Source: Circinella umbellata (taxonomy: Eukaryota; Mucoromycota; Mucoromycetes; Mucorales; Lichtheimiaceae). From it: a stretch of DNA of 64,000 bases. The translations under genes were made by a program, and so were the position numbers. The stretch covers positions 682,001 through 746,000 of the forward strand of contig JAIWNF010000013.1 in NCBI GenBank assembly GCA_025093555.1, given 5' to 3'. Positions 24,091 to 35,494 of this stretch are shown here, piece by piece (positions within the stretch are counted from its first letter, which is position 1; every line of letters starts with the position of its first letter). Below the pieces are notes generated by a model, which was given only the letters and a program-made list of their open reading frames with translations, was not told where the DNA came from and did no database searches.

Positions 24091-24261
24091 TATGAAAAGC
24101 TTGTTCTCAAGGAGATCCTTTTAAGCTTTACCGGGGGTAGGCTCTTAAAATCTCTCCTGACACTACAAGCACTCATAAGGAGAGAGAGTCGGTAAGAATA
24201 AAAAAAAGACTATTTGCAAAAAAACAATTCCTATTCCAAATCTTTTTTCTTGATACTAGTT

Positions 24262-25150
24262 ACAAAAGCAATGAATGACCCTGTGGAGAAGAAGAAGTAC
24301 GAATCCTTAGCTGTTCAAGACCTTCTTGGAAGCTTAGGCGAATATGATACTTTTGATCAATTGAAATCAGGAGTTTGGACTAGAGTGTTTGAAATTACTG
24401 CAAAAGCACTGGAAGTTATTCTGGTAAGTAAATTTGAAAAAAAAAACCTTTTCTTTCTTCGTATACGAACTAATATGAGGTGTTTATGCAGGTTTGGGAA
24501 CCAGTATCATGGAATCCAATTCAAGATAAGATAAATGAAGCCAATGCATCTTTGTCATCCAAAAAACAAAAAGAGCCAGCAAACAGCACTTTATAAAAAA
24601 CAAGATCCATAGAAGACGAAAAACAATTATTAGAAAAGACATTTGATTCGTTGGATGAAGATAATTTCTGGATATTGAAGGCGACAATAAAGGAAGCAGC
24701 TGAACGCGTGAATGGTCAACGATCACGCTTTGTGATCTGTTGACATAACGACGACCAAGGTCCAACGGTTCAAGTTTCCAGGTGCATAATAATTCGCACT
24801 GGTATGTTTTTTCAAGCCTGTAGTCCCTTACGGTAGTTTTTCCCGCTGTTTTATTTTTCAGTCAAATGGGAAGAAATAAAAAGGTGGAAAGCACTGTTGA
24901 GGGATAAGATAATGAAGTTCGCTTTGCGGTGTAATTTCATCAGTAAGTGTCAAAAAATGAGGTCAAATTCAGTTTACTATGATATGAAGTATTTTTTCAT
25001 TGTTTTTGTAAGTCCCAGTCATTCCTAGATCCTGGATACTAACGACGATAATTTGAGTGATGTGTTCTCACTGGCGGAACTGAAGGAGATCTATGAAACT
25101 TACTCAAAAATGACATTTTTTTTGTCGCGGTCGGTAAAATAATGTGCCGA
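24262..25150 (+). pseudogene. Decayed intron-containing gene of unknown family
   Basis: An open stretch from about 24262 (KAMNDPVEKKKYESLAVQDL) runs to a clean donor at 24424 (CTG|GTAAGT). It resumes in phase after an acceptor at 24491 with VWEPVSWNPIQDKINEANAS. An in-frame TAA at 24595 is followed by 40 more sensible codons (EDEKQLLEKTFDSLDEDNFW) to a second stop near 24740. Further coding-like pieces follow at about 24863 (WEEIKRWKALLRDKIMKFAL) and about 25034 (DTNDDNLSDVFSLAELKEIY). I do not recognise the family. Persistence of frame around one stop suggests a fairly recent pseudogene, possibly from a mobile element since it lies in the repeat-bracketed block. Confidence 0.5.
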
Positions 25151-25520
25151 CTTAAAAAAACAGAATACTGATGCATTGTAGTGATTGCAAATATCCTGAA
25201 ACTAGATAATTTGTGCACTAGTCCTGGAAATATTAGTATAAGTAGCACCCAAAAATTTTTTGTTATGATCTTTTAAATAATCTATAAGTAATAAATTATA
25301 ATAAAAAGAAATAATAAAAATGAAAAATAAAAAACGTGAAATGATCCAAGTAAAAGAGAAAAGTAAAAGAGAAAAGTAAAAGATAGAATAAAATAAGAAA
25401 AGGCGAAAGAAATTGAATAATGATTATAGAAAATATGTAATTAAAAAAGACTTTTCTTTTCAGTTAATAGTCTTATACAAAAATAAAAATAAATTAATTT
25501 ATAGAGAGCAAAAACTGAAA

Positions 25521-28500
25521 TTAGCGATAATGTGAGTATTGCCTATCTGTTCTAGGTATGGTGGTTCTATTTCTCATTCTTTGAGTACGGTCAGCATATA
25601 ATTCTACACTGTTATTTTTAACATCAGAATCAAAGTCTTGTATTTGTTGGGTATCTCGTAAAAGAGGGCGGTAGTCAGTTCTTTGGGTGTTGAACTCATT
25701 TTCTAGCTTGTCGATGCGCTGAAGCAATCGACGACGTTCTTGGCGGTTTTGTTGCATGCGTTCTTCGCGCCGCAAACATTCTTGTTCTCGATCTGTAACA
25801 ATAGACGCATCTAGTTGCGGTGGTGTTGTGATTCGCTGATTAATCCCAGGAGAAATAGTGGGAATATGATCGCCAAAAATGATATTATCATTGTCGCTAT
25901 CATCATCGTTTCCATCGTCACTGTCATCAGGTAGCATTGGAGGTAATGCAGCTCTTTCTGCCGGGGTAAGACGGCAAGGGCCGTCAACATTCTCCTCCAA
26001 CCTCATCGTGCTGAAACAATTCTCGCTTTTCTATATACGATATTATTTTTATATCATTAACACATATTAAATTAACCGATAAATGAATAGTGCATAAGAC
26101 AGAAAAAAATACAACGTACATCCAGAATTCGAATGAACGGTGCTGTTATTCGACGATGCATGAAGAAGTGGTTAGGACCAAATCTTCCATGTTGTGAACG
26201 GCGGACAAGATGCTTGCATAGCATGTATCGACTAGTGATAAAACTAGAACATCCACATGTCCATGTCCATGTTTCCGTTGATGTTTCATATAATGCATTT
26301 GCATTCGAGTTTTCTTCTCGACCAGCAAGCCGATTCCATTCTTTTGTGAACTCATTGGCCCATCTTGTGGCGTGGCTGCCGATAACCATATCGCGGTTAA
26401 ATTTGTATTTAAGGTCTGGAAAATACCTATCCATAATAACATTGTTACGTTCGTTGGTAGCAAGACCTTCGGAGTAACGTTAAAAAGAGATAAATAGGGG
26501 TTAAGCAAGTAAAAAGTATATTTTAATAGAAGACTTTATGTCTATTTGTATTATTAAAATTATATATATTGTAGTGGGAGTTCACGTTTTCGGTCTTTTT
26601 ATGACGAAACCACTAATAATGATAGTAATGAATAAGCTCTCTAGAGATCAAAATAATAAAGCTAATAATAATTTGTTTATTAATCGAATTTATTTAAAGA
26701 GAAAATGATGATAATGATAAATAAAAGAAAATGGGATAAGAAGTGAACTGAGGAAATTGTGTGAACTGGGGATCTTTTGAAAACTAAAATGAAAGGACTA
26801 TTTATACTAAAATATACGCGGAAATAATTCACACGATAGAGAAATTGTTACTAAATAAAAGGAAAAAGAAATAACTGAAGAAATAATTGATGTTATCCTT
26901 GATGAAATAATTTCATTTATTGAGAAAATCTCAACGAAGATAATATAAAAGGAAATAGTAAAAATCAAGTCAATTCTATTGGCTGATACAATTTAGGGCG
27001 TAACAACATATACCAATAAATCCAAACGAGCACGATTGTAGTGGTATAAATGATTACGTTTCAATACTTTCCAGTGGGCCTCGATTAGCATTGTTGTTTT
27101 TGCCATTGGGATAAGATCACCGGCAGTACAGCGCGTCCATGTTTTCCATGCCCTAGGATTGTACCATTCATTGAAAAGATACACCCAAGTATCAATGTAT
27201 CCATGATGATTGCAGAATAAATAAATCTCGCGCGCAGCACCAATATATATTTGGGCTGGCGTTCGATGACCTGGAACTAAATAAAGCAGTATACAATAAA
27301 AGTGTAATTAGAAATGGAAATAATATATTTTACCATAGAAAAAAATCATTATAATATTTTAAAACCCCATTACCATCGATCAATGGATGCATATGGAAAT
27401 ACTTAGTAACCATGTTTAGAATGGTTTCACGGTCTTGAGCTGGACAACTAGGTTGTCGACGACCTCCACGACCACCAATACTGGGTGTCCAAGCAGAAAT
27501 ACCCGGAAAATCAGGGAAGAGGGTAGATGACATTATAACGTCATATGAAGGAATATTTCTACTTATTGGCACAGATAGTTTTTTGTCGATTGCTCGTTTT
27601 AAATGCCAAAGACAAAGCCTAAGTCGGATAGGGTTGCGTCCCCAGACTGTTTCAATTGCCCTCATTTGAGCTTTATCTTTATCAGAGAACATAAAAGTTG
27701 GAACGAATCCATGATCACGCAACTTCACGAAAAAACGGTTTAATGTCCTTGTTTTTGTTCCATTAGGAGCATTTTGTTCGAGTTTTGTATATAAGAAGTA
27801 TGCAATTGGAAATGCTACTCCGTTGACATTTGCAACAATACCAAACAATTCGGCATCAGCACGATTTGTTTTAAAAGTAGAGTCAATTGCATATTCATGA
27901 ACATTGTCATTTTCGATAAGAAGTTGGAAAAAGGGGGTAACAAAGCCAAATCCAACATAATATATTGTACGTTTCCATGCAATCTAGTTTTTATTATTTA
28001 TTGTATTTATATAAGATTCTACTTATGCTCTATCTTTTCAACTATTGCTAACATCACGAGCCTTTCAGGCAAAAAAAAAAATAAGTCTAGTGCTAATAGC
28101 TCTTCTTTTATTACGTACCTCATAAAACCCTTGATTATTATACCGCTGGACCAGCATTCTTGCTGATAGCAACTGGTCAGGGTGCAAGCGATACTTGCGT
28201 TCAAAGGTTCTTGTCCACCAGTAGTATACTTGCATTGGGGATATGTTGAAATCTGGAAATTCCCGGATTATGCGTCGATAAACACTTGCTGCATTTGTTA
28301 GTTGCGAGCTTCTCGAAATTGCTTCCCGGATTTCCCGAGAAACAATATTACGCTCAAGTTGCTGGTAGCGTAACCGTTCAACAGCATCGGCAGGCGGGTG
28401 ACTTTCATGGCGTACTTCGAGTTCCACATATCCGAGCTGGCGTTTGATGATACCTTGAATACGACCATGGCAATCGTATACTGGCATTTGTTCATGTTGA

Positions 28501-29129
28501 CGGACACGCTGTCTGTCTGGATTGTTCTGCTGGTATGTCAATGAGCGAGAGCAATATCCAGTAAACGATATATCAAATGATTGGTCTGGGTCAGCTTCAT
28601 TACGCAGAATATAGCGATACCCGTCACACTGCCCCACCACATCGAGAATCCGATCCATTACTTGTCTGTCTCCCATGAGCTCCACTTCAGGGTCAATGCG
28701 GACATAACAAGTAAATGTATACATCCCCTATATTATAGTTATTTTTTAATCAGCTTTAATCAACAACAATGTGTATAATAAGTTATAAATATGTGTTCTT
28801 ACTTGGTCAGCTGTTTGATGAAATTCGTCACTAGTGCCAAAATATTCTTCATCAAGAGAATCCAAAAATACCATGTCATCAAGGGGGATCACACGTCGAG
28901 CCGTATCACGTCCACGGCAACCATCACAGGTTTTATTAGGGCTATTTCTACCCAAAAGAGCTGTTACTGCTTTTACCTGGTACCATCTGTGACAGAAGTA
29001 CATGATGTTTTCGTCGAAAGAATCTTCTTGACGAGCTTCAGTAAATGTTGGTGCATCTGTGGTTTTCTGAACATGGTGTAAGACACGAGGATTTCGAATG
29101 CTGGGAATGCGATTGTTGCCGATGTGCAT
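25521..29129 (-). mobile_element. MULE (Mutator-like) transposase gene with SWIM zinc finger
   Basis: Minus-strand exons are 29129-28803, 28727-28119, 27983-27374, 27270-27014, about 26468-26120 and 26030-25521. Joins 1-2, 2-3, 3-4 and 5-6 are in phase. The DDE core is visible: Asp ~346 in YAIDSTFKTN, Asp ~413/415 in FMFSDKDKAQMRAIE followed by LCLWHLKRAID, and Glu ~579 in TTMLIEAHWKVLKRNHL. A SWIM finger follows (TCGC...LCKHLV, CxC...CxH), then an acidic C-terminal extension with a coiled-coil-like Q/R/E stretch. This is the MULE transposase layout. Exon 4 to 5 cannot be joined in frame with the splice sites I see: exon 4 ends in phase 0 at LDLL, while RYFPDLKYKF needs another phase. Either a small exon is missed in the ~0.5 kb gap or the copy is broken there. 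I could not find terminal inverted repeats or target duplications. Confidence 0.82.
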
Positions 29130-30586
29130 TATAAAATAATAACTGAAGGAAATGAGAAAACTGAATAAAAGTGGACTAACAAATGCTGGCACCAAAATTT
29201 TTGTTTCTAATCCCTCTAAGCCTCAATTTAATTAATGCATATTTTTCATTTGCATATTTGGAGCTATTATAAAATGAACCTTTTTTTTTTTCATCCTAAT
29301 ATGTCTTTCTCAAAGCCGGTACATTGTTTTACCGATCGTGACGAAAAAAAAAAGCCGCGAATATCCTCCCAGATACATATTATCCCTGTTAGACCCTGCC
29401 GCGGCTCTTGTTATCCAATAACTTTTTACTTGCTTAATCCCTAATTTCTCTTTCAGCGTTACTACGAAGGTCTTACTATCAACGAAACGTAACAATATTA
29501 TGCAGATCCGATGGACAAATGCAATATCATTTCTCCTAATGATAAAAATCTCTGCCGCAGGAAAAACAAACAGACAGGGTCCTTACATCGTCGTACCGAA
29601 ATCCCTACTCTTGAACCTGTCAGCCAAAAAGTCCCTATTCTCCTACTCTGTATTTTTTTTTCTTCATCATCCTTATTATCTATAATAACAGTTTCATCTG
29701 AAAAAATACATAATATTGCATCGTCCTTCTCTTCACCCAAAAAACAAAAACAAGACCACATCCCTTAAACTTCAAGCCTATGTTCCATACCTTAAAAAGT
29801 AAAATCTGAGCCTCACACTTTTGGCATTGCCTGACATCAAGTTATGCAATGTAGCCCATTTTTTCTAAAAAGAAATAGCATGTCACTCTTTCTTGCATAT
29901 ATATAGTCAAAACACAATGTATCATCGTTATATGTCTTATATCGGCATAATTCACATTCTCTCCATATGAAACATTATTTTATTTATTATATATAACAAT
30001 TACAGTTGAATTATATTTAATACATACTTCTACATTATCAATTATAATAATATACGTATCTATTTGTGATACATAGATATGCATATGATTAGAAAAAAAT
30101 TTTTTAGCAGCAAACCACAAATATATCGGCAGGTGCAAATAAAACCTCACGAAAATGGTTGAAAAATTCCAAGGGTTATAATTCTCAAGATACACTTTTT
30201 TCCAAGGCTTTTCAATACCATTTCATAAAGACAGTTACCACTGCGCTACTATTCGTTATTACAGACTCGCTGATATGGATAGATGTTTTTCAACAATTGG
30301 ATCATGGACAGACACATAAAAAAAAAGAGGTAGAAGCAATGGCAATATATATGTATACTCATAAGCCGAGTCGGTGGTTTCTTATTAGAATATAAATATT
30401 TATCATATCTTGAAATAGCTTTTTGGTTTTGTATATTTCTATTTGTATCATAATGATCGTATAAATAAACACGTTTTTCATTTCTCACGCCCGAACATAT
30501 ATTTTAATAGCTTCAGACTATTCAGATTATTATATCAGTAGATCTACGTGCCCTGTTTCTCAATATAAAAAAAAAAGGTATAGAAC
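29130..30586. other. Region upstream of the MULE gene, no intact gene
   Basis: AT-rich with short unsupported frames on both strands. No terminal inverted repeat of the MULE was recognised here, although one should lie in this stretch if the element is complete. Confidence 0.4.
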
Positions 30587-31066
30587 CTAAAACCAGGTAT
30601 TTGGTTTCGGAATTTATTACATATGATGAGAATTTCTCTTTCTCTGTGTGTGTCTCACTCTTTCCTTAAGCAAGATTGATTTGATCGTTGTACAAGTCCA
30701 GACTTAAGTCATCTACAGTTCCAAAATCTATCTTTTGCTTATACTTCCTGTCCTTGTGATAAAAGATTTTTTTGATTTCTATCACTTTTTTTTTTTGAAA
30801 GAAGGGTACGTTTTGACAATCAATTACTTTTAGAATAAAAAATCAAAACAGCAGTATAAGGAAGAAAAAAAATATATTATACTTTTAATATTATTATGAT
30901 TATCATTTGACATTCTTTTTTTGTCAATCATTTTAATTTTATTTGAACTACGTATCTACTACAGAAGAGGTAGTAACAAGTTAGTACTATTCATTAATAT
31001 AAGATCAACAACAAGTCCAAGTTATATACATTAAATGAGAGGGGGAGGGGAAAAAGATAAGTTGCA
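30587..31066 (+). repeat. Dispersed direct repeat, copy B
   Basis: Aligns by eye to 22838-23340 in the same orientation, roughly 80-85 percent identical in the better blocks (GATCGTTGTACAAGTCCA and AACAGCAGTATAAGGAA are exact). Similarity stops near 31066, just after AAAGATAAGTTG. Together with copy A it encloses the retropepsin, unknown-gene and MULE remnants. Confidence 0.8.
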
Positions 31067-31434
31067 TGGTAAATCATTACCATGACAACAAATTAGTCGT
31101 TTTGACAGTTTTTATATAAAAAAGGTTTTTTGTTGTTATGTCATTATTAAACATTATTAAAGTTTTATAGTAATAATAAGAAGGTAGTATAAAGTAAGCT
31201 GTAGTTAATGGTACTAATGACAAATGAATATAAAATGTGTGTATAGTAGACCAAATATAATAAAAATGAAAAGAAGGAATTGTATAAGAAAAGTATTCCT
31301 TCAATAAGTAATAAGTATAAAGTAAGTTGTTGTTATTTGTAATATATAAACAAATGTTGTAAGAATGAAGAAAAAAGTAAGGGGAAAAGAAAGGGGGAGG
31401 GGGGGAGGAGGAAAGTTAAAAAGAAATGGGATAT

Positions 31435-33240
31435 TTATTCGATCGACCATCGTTGTGGTGCTGAAGTACCTGACTTTTCTTCATTATCACCTCCCAAGTG
31501 ACCCATAGAGTGTGAAAATGTTAGAGCTCCAGTGGCATGAGAAACTAATAAAATTATAAATAAAATAAAAAGAACAATACAAAAAGTCAACTCAAGGAAT
31601 CCCAAAAGGAGAGATGATTATTATTATTTTTCTTACTGTGATTAATTAAACCATGGTTAAAGTTTCGGACACAGATCATCGATACTGGAACTGTAACCTA
31701 CCAAAAAAAAAAAAAAAAAAAAAAAAGACATGTTAAAACAAGACTCCTTAATTTTCGACTCTTTATTCTTTTATAATGAAATTTTTCCAACGTACCAATA
31801 TTAATACCATATCCACACATACTAAAATAAATAATTGTATTAATATGAGTCGTTTTTATGTCACAATACATAACATTACATCATAAAATACTTACAGAAA
31901 AACGTTAAGAATGCTTTAGACCCAACAAACTTTTGAGGTTCTTGAGAAATTTGTACTAAAACATAAATAAAATATCCCATACTGGCCATAGATAGTCCAC
32001 TAAATATATATAAATGCCATTTACGTTCTCGTCTCAACTATATTGAAAATAATTATATGTAAGTAATCGTGATCTTTTTTAGGCAGGGGAAAGAAAGAAG
32101 AGAAGGAGGATAGGGTATTTCTTATGTTTGAATGTGATAGGGCGTTGTAAAGGAGCTTATATATATTATATACTTACACCCCAATAAGCAAGTAATAGCA
32201 TTACGACAGTAACAAGACAACTTAATACGATATGTTCAATTAATTTATTAACTAATTCTTTTGTTTGTTCTGGAGTATTTGCTTCTGGCCACCATGCAAC
32301 AATTAGTAATGCTAAATATTGTATAGAAAATCCAAGAAAGAAAAAAAAATCAAATTTTAAAAGCATCATAAAAATCTGATACATTTTATAACGATCTATA
32401 ATATATAATATAATATATAATATAATATATAATGTTATTTGTTATTGTATACGTTATGTTATGCATATTAAAAACAATTAATATCTCCTTTTATAATTAC
32501 TTACCTCGCATTGCAAGATCAGCACCAATTTTTTTATAAATATGCCAACCAAATTCAAGATATAATTTATAAGCTAAAAAGATGAAAATGATACTGCTTA
32601 TAATCATTAAACATATTTGTGTAATTTCTGCCCAATTAGATGCTTCAAGTGAATCTTTTGTAAAAGCAATTGCTAAAGTGACATTGGGATCATCATTTGT
32701 ATTACTGAATAACGTAGAAGATTGATGATATTGAATGATTGAATAAGCACTCATTCCCACTTCAAATGCTACTAATGCAATCAATTCAATTGTATTTTTT
32801 TGACACACCTATATATATATATATATATATATTAGTTATTAGTTATAATATTAAGTACACGTATAATACTATTTTAATATACTAACCGCATCAATGACAA
32901 GAATCACTGTGAATATTTGAGCAATAATAAAAAGTGTAAAATAAACAAGTAACGATCGTGCATTTGCATAAACTGTTAAAAGACTTTGACCATAATGAGG
33001 TTGATTTAATCGTTGTTGATCAATAATATCAATTGTATGAGCATGAGAATTAAATATAACAGCTTCAAATATAATAGCAAGTAATGCTTGTATAATTATA
33101 TTTATAAAGATAGCTCTAGTCCACCTTGAATCACCAAACTAAAAAAAATATTGAATATTGAATATTAAATATTAAATTATTAGATAATGGGGTTTTCTTC
33201 ACTTAAATTATGAACTTACAATTCGTGTAACAATCCACAT
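31435..33240 (-). CDS. Multi-pass membrane protein, UPF0658 Golgi-type candidate
   Basis: Eight exons: 33240-33220, 33138-32887, 32808-32505, 32395-32178, 32037-31896, 31821-31796, 31697-31637 and 31544-31435. The total is 1134 nt, 377 aa, with every phase compatible. It starts [20 protein letters not shown] and has about seven hydrophobic segments, including [55 protein letters not shown] and [19 protein letters not shown]. The W-R-F-I start and the Q-(K/R)-NTI...AFEVGM...YSIIQ segment resemble the fission yeast UPF0658 Golgi membrane proteins as I remember them. No enzymatic motif is seen. The short cytosolic tail ends SAPQRWSIE. Family assignment is moderate, gene structure strong. Confidence 0.75.
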
Positions 33241-33604
33241 ATGTCAAATTATTATTAGTTGATTGAAGATGTATATATATATATATATATATATTTGTTT
33301 CAAATTGTTCAATGGTTTACAAATGGTAAAGAATAAAAAAAAGAAAGGGAGAATTTACAGCAAGTTCATAAGCAAAAGAATGAAAGAAGAAAGAAAAGAA
33401 AAGAAGAAGAAAAAAAAAAGGAGAAAGATAGAAAATGTAAGGTAGATCATATGTAAAATGTGTTATGTATGCGTACGTTATTTATATTGAGCAAAAAGGT
33501 ATAATGATATTGACGCCGCAAATTGTATATGTATAAAAATAAAAAAAAAAGGGTTTTACTTTTTCTATTCAGGGCAAATACCTTTCTTTGTTTCTTTTTT
33601 TTTT
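33241..33604. other. Intergenic: promoter of the membrane-protein gene, 3' side of the HP1-like gene
   Basis: About 360 nt with a TA microsatellite near 33271-33293 and a purine-rich tract. No gene seen. Confidence 0.4.
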
Positions 33605-35279
33605 CTAATCCTCAAATCGTATACGTGCTTCATAATAGGAGATCAACTGCAAGTTTAAAATAAATATATATTAATAATCAATTGATCATATATTACTATT
33701 ATCTATTATTTATTTACCTCGCCAGGACATTTCTCATGAAGTTCTTGTACAACATGTACAGTTTTCTTTCTATTTTGCCTATATTTATATATAGATAGTT
33801 AGATAAAAGTCATATTTTACATATAACTTTTATGTCAAGGGGTTTTTGCTTTTGTTGAAAGAAAAAGAGAAAGAGAAAGAGAGAGAGGGGGGAGGATGGA
33901 GTTGGGATATATTGAATGAGAGAGTAACAACAAAAGGAGAGAGAGAGAGAGAGAGGAGTGCGGGAACAGGATGATTCTCCTTACCAGCTAACATAAGCTA
34001 AAATTTGGTCAGTGCCTTCTATTTTTTGTACTAAATGAATTTGTCTCATTTCAAAAATCCAATCGGTTTTATCAGTAGGAAATTCTGTGTCATAAGCCAA
34101 TTCAAATCCTTGATTTCTTAATGAATAATGTAAATCTTCATTTGTTATCTTATTGTTTTTAATTCGTTCCATATATTCTTTTTGTTTAAAAGATAATGTT
34201 GGTTTGTTCTTTTCTTTGTTTGTTGTAGTTGTCATTGTAGCTGTGGGTGCATTACTAGGTTTTTCTTCATGTTTTGACCAATAAGCAATACATATCTTGG
34301 GACAATCCCTGAAAAACAAAAAAAAAAGAGTTAAGGTTGAGAGAGAATGGATTTAAATCAAATAAAAGAACTTACTGATGAATACTACTAGAAGGTTCCC
34401 ATGTATTAAATTTGTGAGGATATCCAACCCATTTAATTTCATATTTAACAACCATATTCTAAAATATTAAAATAATCAATATTCTATGTTCTATGTTCTA
34501 TATAATGATTGTTTCTTTTATATAATAACTTACTCTGTATATTTTGTGACCTAAAATGGCTTCTACTTCATATTTTTCTCCATTATCACTTTCATCAAGT
34601 TCATCTTCTTCTTGTCTTTTCTTTTTGGATTGTTGTTTTGTTGATCTTTTTTTAGTTTTTACTATTCTTCGGCGTTTATTGGAACCTCTACTACTATTAC
34701 TTTCTGTTTGAACCGAATCTGAATCAATAACTAATGGATTTTTTGATGTATTACTTTCTATAAATAAATCTTCATCATTCATAATTGAACGAAAATTAAA
34801 ATCCATATCTTCAGTATCCATATAATGTCGATCGTTACTGCTATTATTATTAACACTTGTTGAACCGCTACTATCGTTGCCATTATCGCCATTATTAATG
34901 TTTTCACTATTAGATTCTTTTTCTTTTTCTTCAGTTATATCTCGAGAGATTGTTTCGGAATTGTTGTTATTACGAGTTGTCCTTTTCATAATCTAAAATA
35001 TAAATGTTCTTTAATATTATGTCTATTTCCTCCTCCCCTTCCCCCGTTTTTTTTCTGTGTTCATTAAGAGATAGAAACCTTTTCTCTGGAATTGTGTTCT
35101 TCTTCTTCGACGATTAAATTGACGTGATCCTTGGTTTCTTTTAAATTATGTTCACTTGAATTTTGACCATGTCGTGACATATTATGTCTTCGTCTTAATC
35201 TTTGGTCCCTGCCATCAAAATGTTTATTTGATACTTGAGTTGTGTCAATCGATGAAGATTCTTTTTCAGAAATAGTCAT
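33605..35279 (-). CDS. HP1-like heterochromatin protein (chromodomain plus chromoshadow domain)
   Basis: Six exons: 35279-35079, 34992-34534, 34458-34376, 34308-33985, 33778-33718 and 33646-33605, total 1170 nt, 389 aa, all in phase. The chromodomain at ~206-255 reads KYEVEAILGHKIYR, then KYEIKWVGYPHKFNTWEP. The three aromatic cage positions that read methylated H3K9 are present (Tyr ~208, Trp ~230, Tyr ~233). The C-terminal ~65 residues form a chromoshadow domain: DWIFEMRQIHLVQKIEG, ILAYVSW, HVVQELHEKCPGELISYYEA, expected to dimerise. The N-terminal ~200 residues are acidic, S/N-rich, with a K/R-rich patch before the chromodomain. Exon 1 uses a weaker donor (AAG|GTTTCT) but joins in frame. 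An alternative start is the ATG at 34989, giving a 322-aa protein closer to Swi6 in length. Confidence 0.85.
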
Positions 35280-35440
35280 TCTTGTTTAGTTTTAAAACAC
35301 AATGGAATATGTGTATTAAAGGGGGTGGGGATGGGGGTATATGAAAAAAAAATAGCTTCCTAAATAATAATAGTAATAGTTTGATGGCATTGATCAAAAA
35401 TTATTTTTACCCCGTAAAAAAAAAATTAGAATCGCGCAAA

Positions 35441-35484
35441 ACGCGTATAATATGACACCCCCTAGTATATATAAAAAAACGCGT
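35441..35484. promoter_or_regulatory. Pair of ACGCGT (MCB-type) motifs upstream of the HP1-like gene
   Basis: ACGCGT occurs at 35441-35446 and 35479-35484, 162-205 nt upstream of the HP1-like start. In yeasts ACGCGT is the MCB element bound by MBF at G1/S. About five copies are expected by chance in the window, so only the close pairing is notable. The second motif also overlaps the 3' side of the thioesterase gene. Confidence 0.3.
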
Positions 35485-35494
35485 TTTATTTATT

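Noticed and set aside
33860..33956. GA-rich repeat tract inside the HP1-like gene region
   Set aside because: Lies within the intron between 33985 and 33778; a simple polypurine tract with no further structure.
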